Below, piece after piece: positions 51,520 to 63,956 of a stretch of 64,000 nucleotides of DNA. The stretch is from Fragum whitleyi. Its lineage: Eukaryota; Mollusca; Bivalvia; Cardiida; Cardiidae. The stretch spans positions 1,302,001 to 1,366,000 of the forward strand of contig OX411556.1 in assembly GCA_948146395.1 (NCBI GenBank), read 5' to 3'. The translations under genes and the position numbers were made by a program. The notes beneath the pieces were generated by a model, which was not told where the DNA came from, made no database searches, and saw nothing but the letters and a program-made list of their open reading frames with translations. Numbering within the stretch: position 1 is the first letter of the stretch; the number at the start of each line of letters is the position of its first letter.

Positions 51520-52371
51520 ATGTGCGCTTCAAAGTGACACCGGTTTCGATGCCGTCTGATGCATCCGTCTGTGCGTTTATGCAGTATCCCTGACCCCTTG
51601 TTATTCGATTTAATAGTAATTATTTAATCCTGATTTAATGTTAAATATTTTGGGTACCCATTTTTCGATCGACTGATGCGCCCATGCAATCATACCCACA
51701 TCGCCCCAAACACGCGCGTTCACTAGCTATGCATGTGCGCTTCAAATTGACACCGGTTTCGATGCCGTCTGATGCATCCGTCTGTGCGTTTATGCAGCAT
51801 CCCTGACCCCTTGTTATTCGATTTAATAGTAATTATTTAATCCTGATTTAATGTTAAATATTTTGGGTACCCATTTTTCGATCGACTGATGCGCCCATGC
51901 ATTCATACCCACATCGTCCCAAACACTCGCGTTCGCTAGCTATGCATGTGCGCTTCAAAGTGACACCGGTTTCGATGCCGTCTGATGCATCCGTCTGTGC
52001 GTTTATGCAGTATCCCTGACCCCTTGTTATTCGATTTAATAGTAATTATTTAATCCTGATTTAATGTTAAATATTTTGGGTACCCATTTTTCGATCGACT
52101 GATGCGCCCATGCAATCATACCCACATCGCCCCAAACACGCGCGTTCACTAGCTATGCATGTGCGCTTCAAATTGACACCGGTTTCGATGCCGTCTGATG
52201 CATCCGTCTGTGCGTTTATGCAGCATCCCTGACCCCTTGTTATTCGATTTAATAGTAATTATTTAATCCTGATTTAATGTTAAATATTTTGGGTACCCAT
52301 TTTTCGATCGACTGATGCGCCCATGCATTCATACCCCCATCGTCCCAAACACTCGCGTTCGCTAGCTATGC
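51520..52371 (+). repeat. Tandem dimer containing mosaic monomers
   Basis: Two units with CAAAGTGACACC and GCAGTATCC start at 51520 and 51946, 426 bp apart. Each is followed by a unit starting in GCATGTGCG after GCAATCATACC and CGCCCC. The flanking tags match those around the diverged monomers at 41942 and 53436. However, these two units have the ordinary bases at the central diagnostic sites (GGTTTCGATG, CTGTGCG, CCCTGACC and TTAATAGTAA). They look like diverged-subtype monomers largely overwritten by ordinary sequence, then duplicated as a dimer. Confidence 0.75.
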
Positions 52372-53435
52372 ATGTGCGCTTCAAATTGACACCGGTTTCG
52401 ATGCCGTCGGATGCATCCGTCTGTGCGTTTATGCAGCATCCCTGACCCCTTGTTATTCGATTTAATAGTAATCATTTAATCCTGATTTAATGTTAAATAT
52501 TTTGGGTACCCATTTTTCGATCGACTGATGCGCCCATACATTCATACCCACATCGTCCCAAACACTCGCGTTCGCTAGCTATGCATGTGCGCTTCAAATT
52601 GACACCGGTTTCGATGCCGTCTGATGCATCCGTCTGTGCGTTTATGCAGCATCCCTGATCCCTTGTTATTCGATTTAATAGTAATTATTTAATCCTGATT
52701 TAATGTTAAATATTTTGGGTACCCATTTTTCGATCGACTGATGCGCCCATGCATTCATACCCACATCGTCCCAAACACTCGCGTTCGCTAGCTATGCATG
52801 TGCGCTTCAAATTGACACCGGTTTCGATGCCGTCTGATGCATCCGTCTGTGCGTTTATGCAGCATCCCTGACCCCTTGTTATTCGATTTAATAGTAATTA
52901 TTTAATCCTGATTTAATGTTAAATATTTTGGGTACCCATTTTTCGATCGACTGATGCGCCCATGCATTCATACCCACATCGCCCAAACACGCGCGTTCGC
53001 TAGCTATGCATGTGCGCTTCAAATTGACACCGGTTTCGATGCCGTCTGATGCATCCGTCTGTGCCTTTATGCAGCATCCCTGACCCCTTGTTATTCGATT
53101 TAATAGTAATTATTTAATCCTGATTTAATGTTAAATATTTTGGGTACCCATTTTTCGATCGACTGATGCGCCCATGCATTCATACCCACATCGTCCCAAA
53201 CACTCGCGTTCGCTAGCTATGCATGTGCGCTTCAAATTGACACCGGTTTCGATGCGGTCTGATGCATCCGTCTGTGCGTTTATGCAGCATCCCTGACCCC
53301 TTGTTATTCGATTTAATAGTAATTATTTAATCCTGATTTAATGTTAAATATTTTGGGTACCCATTTTTCGATCGACTGATGCGCCCATGCATTCATACCC
53401 ACATCGTCCCAAACACTCGCGTTCGCTAGCTATGC

Positions 53436-53648
53436 ATGTGCGCTTCAAAGTGACACCGTTTTCGTTGCCGTCTGATGCATCCGTCTGAGCGTTTATGCAG
53501 TATCCCCGACCCCTTGTTATTCGATTTATTAAGAATTAATTAATCCTGATTTAATGTTAAATATTTTGGGTACCCATTTTTCGATCGACTGATGCGCCCA
53601 TGCAATCATACCCACATCGCCCCAAACACGCGCGTTCACTAGCTATGC
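53436..53648 (+). repeat. Diverged-subtype monomer, lineage 2
   Basis: This unit carries the full set with CAAAGTGAC and GCAATCATACC. It is the +11494 partner of the unit at 41942. Confidence 0.9.
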
Positions 53649-56600
53649 ATGTGCGCTTCAAATTGACACCGGTTTCGATGCCGTCTGATGCATCCGTCTG
53701 TGCGTTTATGCAGCATCCCTGACCCCTTGTTATTCGATTTAATAGTAATTATTTAATCCTGATTTAATGTTAAATATTTTGGGTACCCATTTTTCGATCG
53801 ACTGATGCGCCCATGCATTCATACCCACATCGTACCAAACACGCGCGTTCGCTAGCTATGCATGTGCGCTTCAAATTGACACCGGTTTCGATGCCGTCTG
53901 ATGCATCCGGCTGTGCGTTTAAGCAGCATCCCTGACCCCTTGTTATTCGATTTAATAGTAATTATTTAATCCTGATTTAATGTTAATATTTTGGGTACCC
54001 ATTTTTCGATCGACTGATGCGCACATGCATTCATACCCACATCGTCCCAAACACTCGCGTTCGCTAGCTATGCATGTGCGCTTCAAATTGACACCGGTTT
54101 CGATGCCGTCTGATGCATCCGTCTGTGCGTTTATGCAGCATCGCTGACCCCTTGTTATTCGATTTAATAGTAATTATTTAATCCTGATTTAATGTTAAAT
54201 ATTTTGGGTACCCATTTTTCGATCGACTGATGCGCCCATGCATTCATACCCACATCGTCCCAAACACGCGCGTTCGCTAGCTATGCATGTGCGCTTCAAA
54301 TTGACACCGGTTTCGATGCCGTCTGATGCATCCGTCTGTGCGTTTATGTAGCATCCCTGACCCCTTGTTATTCGATTTAATAGTAATTATTTAATCCTGA
54401 TTTAATGTTAAATATTTTGGGTACCCATTTTTCGATCGACTGATGCGCCCATGCATTCATACCCACATCGCCCCAAACACGCGCGTTCGCTAGCTATGCA
54501 TGTGCGCTTCAAATTGACACCGGTTTCGATGCCGTCTGATGCATCCGTCTGTGCGTTTATGCAGCATCCCTGACCCCTTGTTATTCGATTTAATAGTAAT
54601 AATTTAATCCTGATTTAATGTTAAATATTTTGGGTACCCATTTTTCGATCGACTGATGCGCCCATGCATTCATACCCACATCGTCCCAAACACTCGCGTT
54701 CGCTAGCTATGCATGTGCGCTTCAAATTGACACCGGTTTCGATGCCGTCTGATGCATCCGTCTGTGCGTTTATGCAGCATCCCTGACCCCTTGTTATTCG
54801 ATTTAATAGTAATTATTTAATCCTGATTTAATGTTAAATATTTTGGGTACCCATTTTTCGATCGACTGATGCGCCCATGCATTCATACCCACATCGTCCC
54901 AAACACTCGCGTTCGCTAGCTATGCATGTGCGCTTCAAATTGACACCGGTTTCGATGCCGTCTGATGCATCAGTCTGTGCGTTTATGCAGCATCCCTGAC
55001 CCCTTGTTATTCGATTTAATAGTAATCATTTAATCCTGATTTAATGTTAAATATTTTGGGTACCCATTTTTCGATCGACTGATGCGCCCATGCATTCATA
55101 CCCACATCGTACCAAACACGCGCGTTCGCTAGCTATGCATGTGCGCTTCAAATTGACACCGGTTTCGATGCCGTCTGATGCATCCGTCTGTGCGTTTATG
55201 CAGCATCCCTGACCCCTTGTTATTCGATTTAATAGTAATTATTTAATCCTGATTTAATGTTAAATATTTTAGATACCCATTTTTCGATCGACTGATGCGC
55301 CCATGCATTCATACCCACATCGTCCCAAACACTCGCGTTCGCTAGCTATGCATGTGCGCTTCAAATTGACACCGGTTTCGATGCCGTCTGATGCATCCGG
55401 CTGTGCGTTTATGCAGCATCCCTGATCCCTTGTTATTCGATTTAATAGTAATTATTTAATCCTGATTTAATGTTAAATATTTTGGGTACCCATTTTTCGA
55501 TCGACTGATGCGCCCATGCATTCATACCCACATCGTCCCAAACACTCGCGTTCGCTAGCTATGCATGTGCGCTTCAAATTGACACCGGTTTCGATGCCGT
55601 CTGATGCATCCGTCTGTGCGTTTATGCAGCATCCCTGACCCCTTGTTATTCGATTTAATAGTAATTATTTAATCCTGATTTAATGTTAAATATTTTGGAT
55701 ACCCATTTTTCGATCGACTGATGCGCCCATGCATTCATACCAACATCGTCCCAATCACGCGCGTTCGCTAGCTATGCATGTGCGCTTCAAATTGACACCG
55801 GTTTCGATGCCGTCTGATGCATCCGTCTGTGCGTTTATGCAGCATCCCTGACCCCTTGTTATTCGATTTAATAGTAATTATTTAATCCTGATTTAATGTT
55901 AAATATTTTGGGTACCCAATTTTCGATCGACTGATGCGCCCATGCATTCATACCCACATCGCCCCAAACACGCGCGTTCGCTAGCTATGCATGTGCGCTT
56001 CAAATTGACACCGGTTTCGATGCCGTCTGATGCATCCGGCTGTGCGTTTATGCAGCATCCCTGACCCCTTGTTATTCGATTTAATAGTAATTATTTAATC
56101 CTGATTTAATGTTAAATATTTTGGGTACCCATTTTTCGATCGACTGATGCGCCCATGCATTAATACCCACATCGCCCCAAACACTCGCGTTCGCTAGCTA
56201 TGCATGTGCCCTTCAAATTGACACCGGTTTCGATGCCGTCTGATGCATCCGTCTGTGCGTTTATGCAGCATCCCTGACCCCTTGTTATTCGATTTAATAG
56301 TAATTATTTAATCCTGATTTAATGTTAAATATTTTGGGTACCCATTTTCCGATCGACTGATGCGCCCATGCATTCATACCCACATCGTCCCAAACACTCG
56401 CGTTCACTAGCTATGCATGTGCGCTTCAAATTGACACCGGTTTCGATGCCGTCTGATGCATCCGTCTGTGCGTTTATGCAGCATCCCTGACCCCTTATTA
56501 TTCGATTTAATAGTAATTATTTAATCCTGATTTAATGTTAAATATTTTGGGTACCCATTTTTCGATCGACTGATGCGCCCATGCATTCATACCCACATCG

Positions 56601-56829
56601 TCCCAAACACTCGCGTTCGCTAGCTATGCATGTGCGCTTCAAATTGACACTGGTTTCGATGCCGTCTGATGCATCCGTCTGTGCGTTTATGCAGCATCCC
56701 TGACCCCTTGTTATTCGATTTAATAGCAATTATTTAATCCTGATTTAATGTTAAATATTTTGGGTACCCATTTTTCGATCGACTGATGCGCCCATGCATT
56801 CATACCCACATCGTCCCAAACACTCGCGT

Positions 56830-56839
56830 TCGCAGTTGC
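56830..56839 (+). repeat. 3-bp-deletion junction variant, site 6
   Basis: TCGCAGTTGC, exactly 11494 bp right of site 5 and carried by the 54-monomer-offset duplication. The next unit has the private GTACACATT near 56976. Confidence 0.9.
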
Positions 56840-57904
56840 ATGTGCGCTTCAAATTGACACCGGTTTCGATGCCGTCTGATGCATCCGTCTGTGCGTTTAT
56901 GCAGCATCCCTGACCCCTTGTTTTTCGATTTAATAGTAATTATTTAATCCTGATTTAATGTTAAATATTTTGGGTACACATTTTTCGATCGACTGGTGCG
57001 CCCATGCATTCATACCCACATCGTCCCAAACACTCGCGTTCGCTAGCTATGCATGTGCGCTTCAAATTGACACCGGTTTCGATGCCGTCTGATGCATCCG
57101 TCTGTGCGTTTATGCAGCATCCCTGACCCCTTGTTATTCGATTAAATAGTAATTATTTAATCCTGATTTAATGTTAAATATTTTGGGTACCCATTTTTCG
57201 ATCGACTGATGCGCCCATGCATTAATACCCACTCCGTCCCAAACCCGCGCGTTAACTAGCTATGCATGTGCGCTTCAAATTGACACCGGTTTCGATGCCG
57301 TCTGATGCATCCGTCTGTGCGTTTATGCAGCATCCCTGACCCCTTGTTATTCGATTTAATAGTAATTATTTAATCCTGATTTAATGTTAAATATTTTGGG
57401 TACCCATTTTTTGATCGACTGATGCGCCCATGCATTCATACCCACATGGCCCCAAACACGCGCGTTCGCTAGCTATGCATGTGCGCTTCAAATTGACACC
57501 GGTTTCGATGCCGTCTGATGCATCCGTCTGTGCGTTTATGCAGCATCCCTGACCCCTTGTTATTCGATTTAATAGTAATTATTTAATCCTGATTTAATGT
57601 TAAATATTTTGGGTACCCATTTTTCGATCGACTGATGCGCCCATGCATTCATACCCACATCGCCCCAAACACGCGCGTTCGCTAGCTATGCATTTGCGCT
57701 TCAAATTGACACCGATTTCGATGCCGTCTGATGCATCCGTCTGTGCGTTTATGCAGCATCCCTGACCCCTTGTTATTCGATTTAATAGTAATTATTTAAT
57801 CCTGATTTAATGTTATATATTTTGGGTACCCATTTTTCGATCGACTGATGCGCCCATGCATTCATACCCACATCGTCCCAAACACTCGCGTTCGCTAGCT
57901 ATGC

Positions 57905-58117
57905 ATGTGCGCTTCAAATTGACACCGTTTTCGTTGCCGTCTGATGCATCCGTTTGAGCGTTTATGCAGTATCCCCGACCCCTTGTTATTCGATTTAATA
58001 GTAATTATTTAATCCTGATTTAATGTTAAATATTTTGGGTACCCATTTTTCGATCGACTGATGCGCCCATGCATTCATACCCACATCGCCCCAAACACGC
58101 GCGTTGACTAGCTATGC
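57905..58117 (+). repeat. Mosaic monomer: diverged left half, ordinary right half
   Basis: The unit has the diverged-subtype bases CCGTTTTCGTTGCC, CCGTTTGAGCG, GCAGTATCC and CCCGACC, then switches to the ordinary core TTAATAGTAATTATTTAATC. Its partner 11494 bp to the left (46411) is diverged at all of these sites. The switch therefore happened in this copy after the 54-monomer duplication, in a tract that may be as short as the four linked core sites. Confidence 0.88.
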
Positions 58118-59606
58118 ATGTGCGCTTCAAATTGACACCGGTTTCGATGCCGTCTGATGCATCCGTCTGTGCGTTTATGCAGCATCCCTGACCCCTTGTT
58201 ATTCGATTTAATAGTAATTATTTAATCCTGATTTAATGTTAAATATTTTGGGTACCCATTTTTTGATCGACTGATGCGCCCATGCATTCATACCCACATC
58301 GTACCAAACACGCGCGTTCACTAGCTATGCATGTGCGCTTCAAATTGACACCGGTTTCGATGCCGTCTGATGCATCCGTCTGTGCGTTTATGCAGCATCC
58401 CTGACCCCTTGTTATTCGATTTAATAGTAATTATTTAATCCTGATTTAATGTTAAATATTTTGGATACCCATTTTTCGATCGACTGATGCGCCCATGCAT
58501 TCATACCCACATCGTCCCAAACACTCGCGTTCGCTAGCTATGCATGTGCGCTTCAAATTGACACCGGTTTCGATGCCGTCTGATGCATCCGGCTGTGCGT
58601 TTATGCAGCATCCCTGACCCCTTGTTATTCGATTTAATAGTAATTATTTAATCCTGATTTAATGTTAATATTTTGGGTACCCATTTTTCGATCGACTGAT
58701 GCGCCCATGCATTCATACCCACATCGTCCCAAACACTCGCGTTCGCTAGCTATGCATGTGCGCTTCAAATTGACACCGGTTTCGATGCCGTCTGATGCAT
58801 CCGTCTGTGCGTTTATGCAGCATCCCTGACCCCTTGTTATTCGATTTAATAGTAATTATTTAATCCTGATTTAATGTTAAATATTTTGGGTACCCATTTT
58901 TCGATCGACTGATGCGCCCATGCATTCATACCCACATCGTCCCAAACACTCGCGTTCGCTAGCTATGCATGTGCGCTTCAAATTGACACCGGTTTTGATG
59001 CCGTCTGATGCATCCGTCTGTGCGTTTATGCAGCATCCCTGACCCCTTGTTATTCGATTTAATAGTAATTATTTAATCCTGATTTAATGTTAAATATTTT
59101 GGGTACCCATTTTTCGATCGACTGATGCGCCCATGCATTCATACCCACATCGTCCCAAACACTCGCGTTCGCTAGCTATGCATGTGCGCTTCAAATTGAC
59201 ACCGGTTTCGATGCCGTCTGATGCATCCGTCTGTGCGTTTATGCAGCATCCCTGACCCCTTGTTATTCGATTTAATAGTAATCATTTAATCCTGATTTAA
59301 TGTTGAATATTTTGGGTACCCATTTTTCGATCGACTGATGCGCCCATACATTCATACCCACATCGTTCCAAACACTCGCGTTCGCTAGCTATGCATGTGC
59401 GCTTCAAATTGACACCGGTTTCGATGCCGTCTGATGCATCCGGCTGTGCGTTTATGCAGCATCCCTGACATCTTGTTATTCGATTTAATAGTAATTATTT
59501 AATCCTGATTTAATGTTAATATTTTGGGTACCCATTTTTCGATCGACTGATGCGCCCATACATTCATACCCACATCGTCCCAAACACTCGCGTTCGCTAG
59601 CTATGC

Positions 59607-59819
59607 ATGTGCGCTTCAAATTGACACCGTTTTCGTTGCCGTCTGATGCATCCGTTTGAGCGTTTATGCAGTATCCCCGACCCCTTGTTATTCGATTTAT
59701 TAAGAATTAATTAATCCTGATTTAATGTTAAATATTTTGGGTACCCATTTTTCGATCGACTGATGCGCCCATGCATTCATACCCACATCGCCCCAAACAC
59801 GCGCGTTGACTAGCTATGC
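59607..59819 (+). repeat. Diverged-subtype monomer, lineage 3
   Basis: This unit carries the full diagnostic set with CCGTTTGAGCG and GCGTTGACTAG. It is the +11494 partner of the unit at 48113. Confidence 0.9.
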
Positions 59820-62680
59820 ATGTGCGCTTCAAATTGACACCGGTTTCGATGCCGTCTGATGCATCCGTCTGTGCGTTTATGCAGCATCCCTGACCCCTTG
59901 TTATTCGATTTAATAGTAATTATTTAATCCTGATTTAATGTTAAATATTTTGGGTACCCATTTTTCGATCGACTGATGCGCCCATGCATTCATACCCACA
60001 TCGTACCAAACACGCGCGTTCACTAGCTATGCATGTGCGCTTCAAATTGACACCGGTTTCGATGCCGTCTGATGCATCCGTCTGTGCGTTTATGCAGCAT
60101 CCCTGACCCCTTGTTATTCGATTTAATAGTAATTATTTAATCCTGATTTAATGTTAAATATTTTGGATACCCATTTTTCGATCGACTGATGCGCCCATGC
60201 ATTCATACCCACATCGTCCCAAACACTCGCGTTCGCTAGCTATGCATGTGCGCTTCAAATTGACACCGGTTTCGATGCCGTCTGATGCATCCGTCTGTGC
60301 GTTTATGCAGCATCCCTGACCCCTTGTTATTCGATTTAATAGTAATTATTTAATCCTGATTTAATGTTAAATATTTTGGGTACCCATTTTTCGATCGACT
60401 GATGCGCCCATGCATTCATACCCACATCGTCCCAAACACTCGCGTTCGCTAGCTATGCATGTGCGCTTCAAATTGACACCGGTTTTGATGCCGTCTGATG
60501 CATCCGTCTGTGCGTTTATGCAGCATCCCTGACCCCTTGTTATTCGATTTAATAGTAATTATTTAATCCTGATTTAATGTTAAATATTTTGGGTACCCAT
60601 TTTTCGATCGACTGATGCGCCTATGCATTCATACCCACATCGTCCCAAACACTCGCGTTCGCTAGCTATGCATGTGCGCTTCAAATTGACACCGGTTTCG
60701 ATGCCGTCGGATGCATCCGTCTGTGCGTTTATGCAGCATCCCTGACCCCTTGTTATTCGATTTAATAGTAATCATTTAATCCTGATTTAATGTTAAATAT
60801 TTTGGGTACCCATTTTTCGATCGACTGATGCGCCCATACATTCATACCCACATCGTCCCAAACACTCGCGTTCGCTAGCTATGCATGTGCGCTTCAAATT
60901 GACACCGGTTTCGATGCCGTCTGATGCATCCGGCTGTGCGTTTATGCAGCATCCCTGACCCCTTGTTATTCGATTTAATAGTAATTATTTAATCCTGTTT
61001 TAATGTTAATATTTTGGGTACCCATTTTTCGATCGACTGATGCGCCCATGCATTCATACCCACATCGTCCCAAACACTCGCGTTCGCTAGCTATGCATGT
61101 GCGCTTCAAATTGACACCGGTTTCGATGCCGTCTGATGCATCCGTCTGTGCGTTTATGCAGCATCCCTGACCCCTTGTTATTCGATTTAATAGTAATTAT
61201 TTAATCCTGATTTAATGTTAAATATTTTGGGTACCCATTTTTCGATCGACTGATGCGCCCATGCATTCATACCCACATCGTCCCAAACACTCGCGTTCGC
61301 TAGCTATGCATGTGCGCTTCAAATTGACACCGGTTTCGATGCCGTCTGATGCATCCGTCTGTGCGTTTATGCAGCATCCCTGACCCCTTGTTATTCGATT
61401 TAATAGTAATTATTTAATCCTGATTTAATGTTAAATATTTTGGGTACCCATTTTTCGATCGACTGATGCGCCCATGCATTCATACCCACATCGTCCCAAA
61501 CACTCTCGTTCGCTAGCTATGCATGTGCGCTTCAAATTGACACCGGTTTCGATGCCGTCTGATGCATCCGGCTGTGCGTTTATGCAGCATCCCTGATCCC
61601 TTTTTATTCGATTTAATAGTAATTATTTAATCCTGATTTAATGTTAAATATTTTGGGTACCCATTTTTCGATCGACTGATGCGCCCATGCATTCATACCC
61701 ACATCGTCCCAAACACTCGCGTTCGCTAGCTATGCATGTGCGCTTCAAATTGACACCGGTTTCGATGCCGTCTGATGCATCCGTCTGTGCGTTTATGCAG
61801 CATCCCTGACCCCTTGTTATTCGATTTAATAGTAATTATTTAATCCTGATTTAATGTTAAATATTTTGGGTACCCATTTTTCGATCGACTGATGCGCCCA
61901 TGCATTCATACCCACATCGTCCCAAACACGCGCGTTCGCTAGCTATGCATGTGCGCTTCAAATTGACACCGGTTTCGATGCCGTCTGATGCATCCGTCTG
62001 TGCGTTTATGCAGCATCCCTGACCCCTTGTTATTCGATTTAATAGTAATTATTTAATCCTGATTTAATGTTAAATATTTTGGGTACCCATTTTTCGATCG
62101 ACTTATGCGCCCATGCATTCATACCCACATCGCCCCAAACACGCGCGTTCGCTAGCTATGCATGTGCGCTTCAAATTGACACCGGTTTCGATGCCGTCTG
62201 ATGCATCCGTCTGTGCGTTTATGCAGCATCCCTGACCCCTTGTTATTCGATTTAATAGTAATTATTTAATCCTGATTTAATGCTAAATATTTTGGGTACC
62301 CATTTTTCGATCGACTGATGCGCCCATGCATTCATACCCACATCGTCCCAAACACTCGCGTTCGCTAGCTATGCATGTGCCCTTCAAATTGACACCGGTT
62401 TCGATGCCGTCGGATGCATCCGTCTGTGCGTTTATGCAGCATCCCTGACCCCTTGTTATTCGATTTAATAGTAATTATTTAATCCTGATTTAATGTTAAA
62501 TATTTTGGGTACCCATTTTTCGATCGACTGATGCGCCCATGCATTCATACCCACATCGTCCCAAACACTCGCGTTCGCTAGCTATGCATGTGCGCTCTAA
62601 ATTGACACCGGTTTCGATGCCGTCTGATGCATCCGTCTGTGCGTTTATGCAGCATCCCTGACCCCTTGTTATTCGATTTA

Positions 62681-63956
62681 ATAGTAATCATTTAATCCTG
62701 ATTTAATGTTAAATATTTTGGGTACCCATTTTTCGATCGACTGATGCGCCCATACATTCATACCCACATCGTCCCAAACACTCGCGTTCGCTAGCTATGC
62801 ATGTGCGCTTCAAATTGACACCGGTTTCGATGCCGTCTGATGCATCCGGCTGTGCGTTTATGCAGCATCCCTGACCCCTTGTTATTCGATTTAATAGTAA
62901 TTATTTAATCCTGATTTAATGTTAATATTTTGGGTACCCATTTTTCGATCGACTGATGCGCCCATGCATTCATACCCACATCGTCCCAAACACTCGCGTT
63001 CGCTAGCTATGCATGTGCGCTTCAAATTGACACCGGTTTCGATGCCGTCTGATGCATCCGTCTGTGCGTTTATGCAGCATCCCTGACCCCTTGTTATTCG
63101 ATTTAATAGTAATTATTTAATCCTGATTTAATGTTAAATATTTTGGGTACCCATTTTTCGATCGACTGATGCGCCCATGCATTCATACCCACATCGTCCC
63201 AAACACTCGCGTTCGCTAGCTATGCATGTGCGCTTCAAATTGACACCAGTTTCGATGCCGTCGGATGCATCCGTCTGTGCGTTTATGCAGCATCCCTGAC
63301 CCCTTGTTATTCGATTTAATAGTAATCATTTAATCCTGATTTAATGTTAAATATTTTGGGTACCCATTTTTCGATCGACTGATGCGAACATACATTCATA
63401 CCCACATCGTCCCAAACACTCGCGTTCGCTAGCTATGCATGTGCGCTTCAAATTGACACCGGTTTCGATGCCGTCTGATGCATCCGGCTGTGCGTTTATG
63501 CAGCATCCCTGACCCCTTGTTATTCGATTTAATGGTAATTATTTAATCCTGATTTAATGTTAATATTTTGGGTACCCATTTTTCGATCGACTGATGCGCC
63601 CATGCATTCATACCCACATCGTCCCAAACACTCGCGTTCGCTTGCTATGCATGTGCGCTTCAAATTGACACCGGTTTCGATGCCGTCTGATGCATCCGTC
63701 TGTGCGTTTATGCAGCATCCCTGACCCCTTGTTATTCGATTTAATAGTAATTATTTAATCCTGATTTAATGTTAAATATTTTGGGTACCCATTTTTCGAT
63801 CGACTGATGCGCCCATGCATTCATACCCACATCGTCCCAAACACTCGCGTTCGCTAGCTATGCATGTGCGCTTCAAATTGACACCGGTTTCGATGCCGTC
63901 GGATGCATCCGTCTGTGCGTTTATGCAGCATCCCTGACCCCTTGTTATTCGATTTA
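62681..63956 (+). repeat. Tandem trimer (638 bp), two copies plus the start of a third
   Basis: The string TAATCATT, CCATACATTC (or the private GCGAACATACATTC near 63386), CCGGCTG and the 1-bp deletion GTTAATATT recurs at 638 bp. ATAGTAATCA starts at 62681, 63319 and 63957, and 638 is 3 x 213 minus one. GTCGGATGC occurs at 63261 and 63899 but not at 62623. The third copy is cut by the window end. The same trimer string is also present near 49.26-49.51 kb and 60.77-61.01 kb. Confidence 0.85.

Larger units (their letters stand above)
52925..62885 (+). repeat. 54-monomer-offset segmental duplication, copy 2 (nearly 10 kb)
   Basis: This copy matches 41.43-51.39 kb with the same tags at +11494: CACATCGCCC (52975), the diverged monomer (53436), GTTTAAGCAGC (53917), the 3-bp deletion (56830), GACATCTTG (59467), CTTTTTATTCG (61600), GACTTATGCG (62101), GTGCCCTTC (62377) and CGCTCTAAATTG (62593). 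Differences noticed are scattered single bases, such as TTTTAGATACC near 55268, GTACACATT near 56976 and GCGCCTATGC near 60618. There is also a short converted tract in the monomer at 57905. The copies are separated by only about 1.5 kb. Confidence 0.9.
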
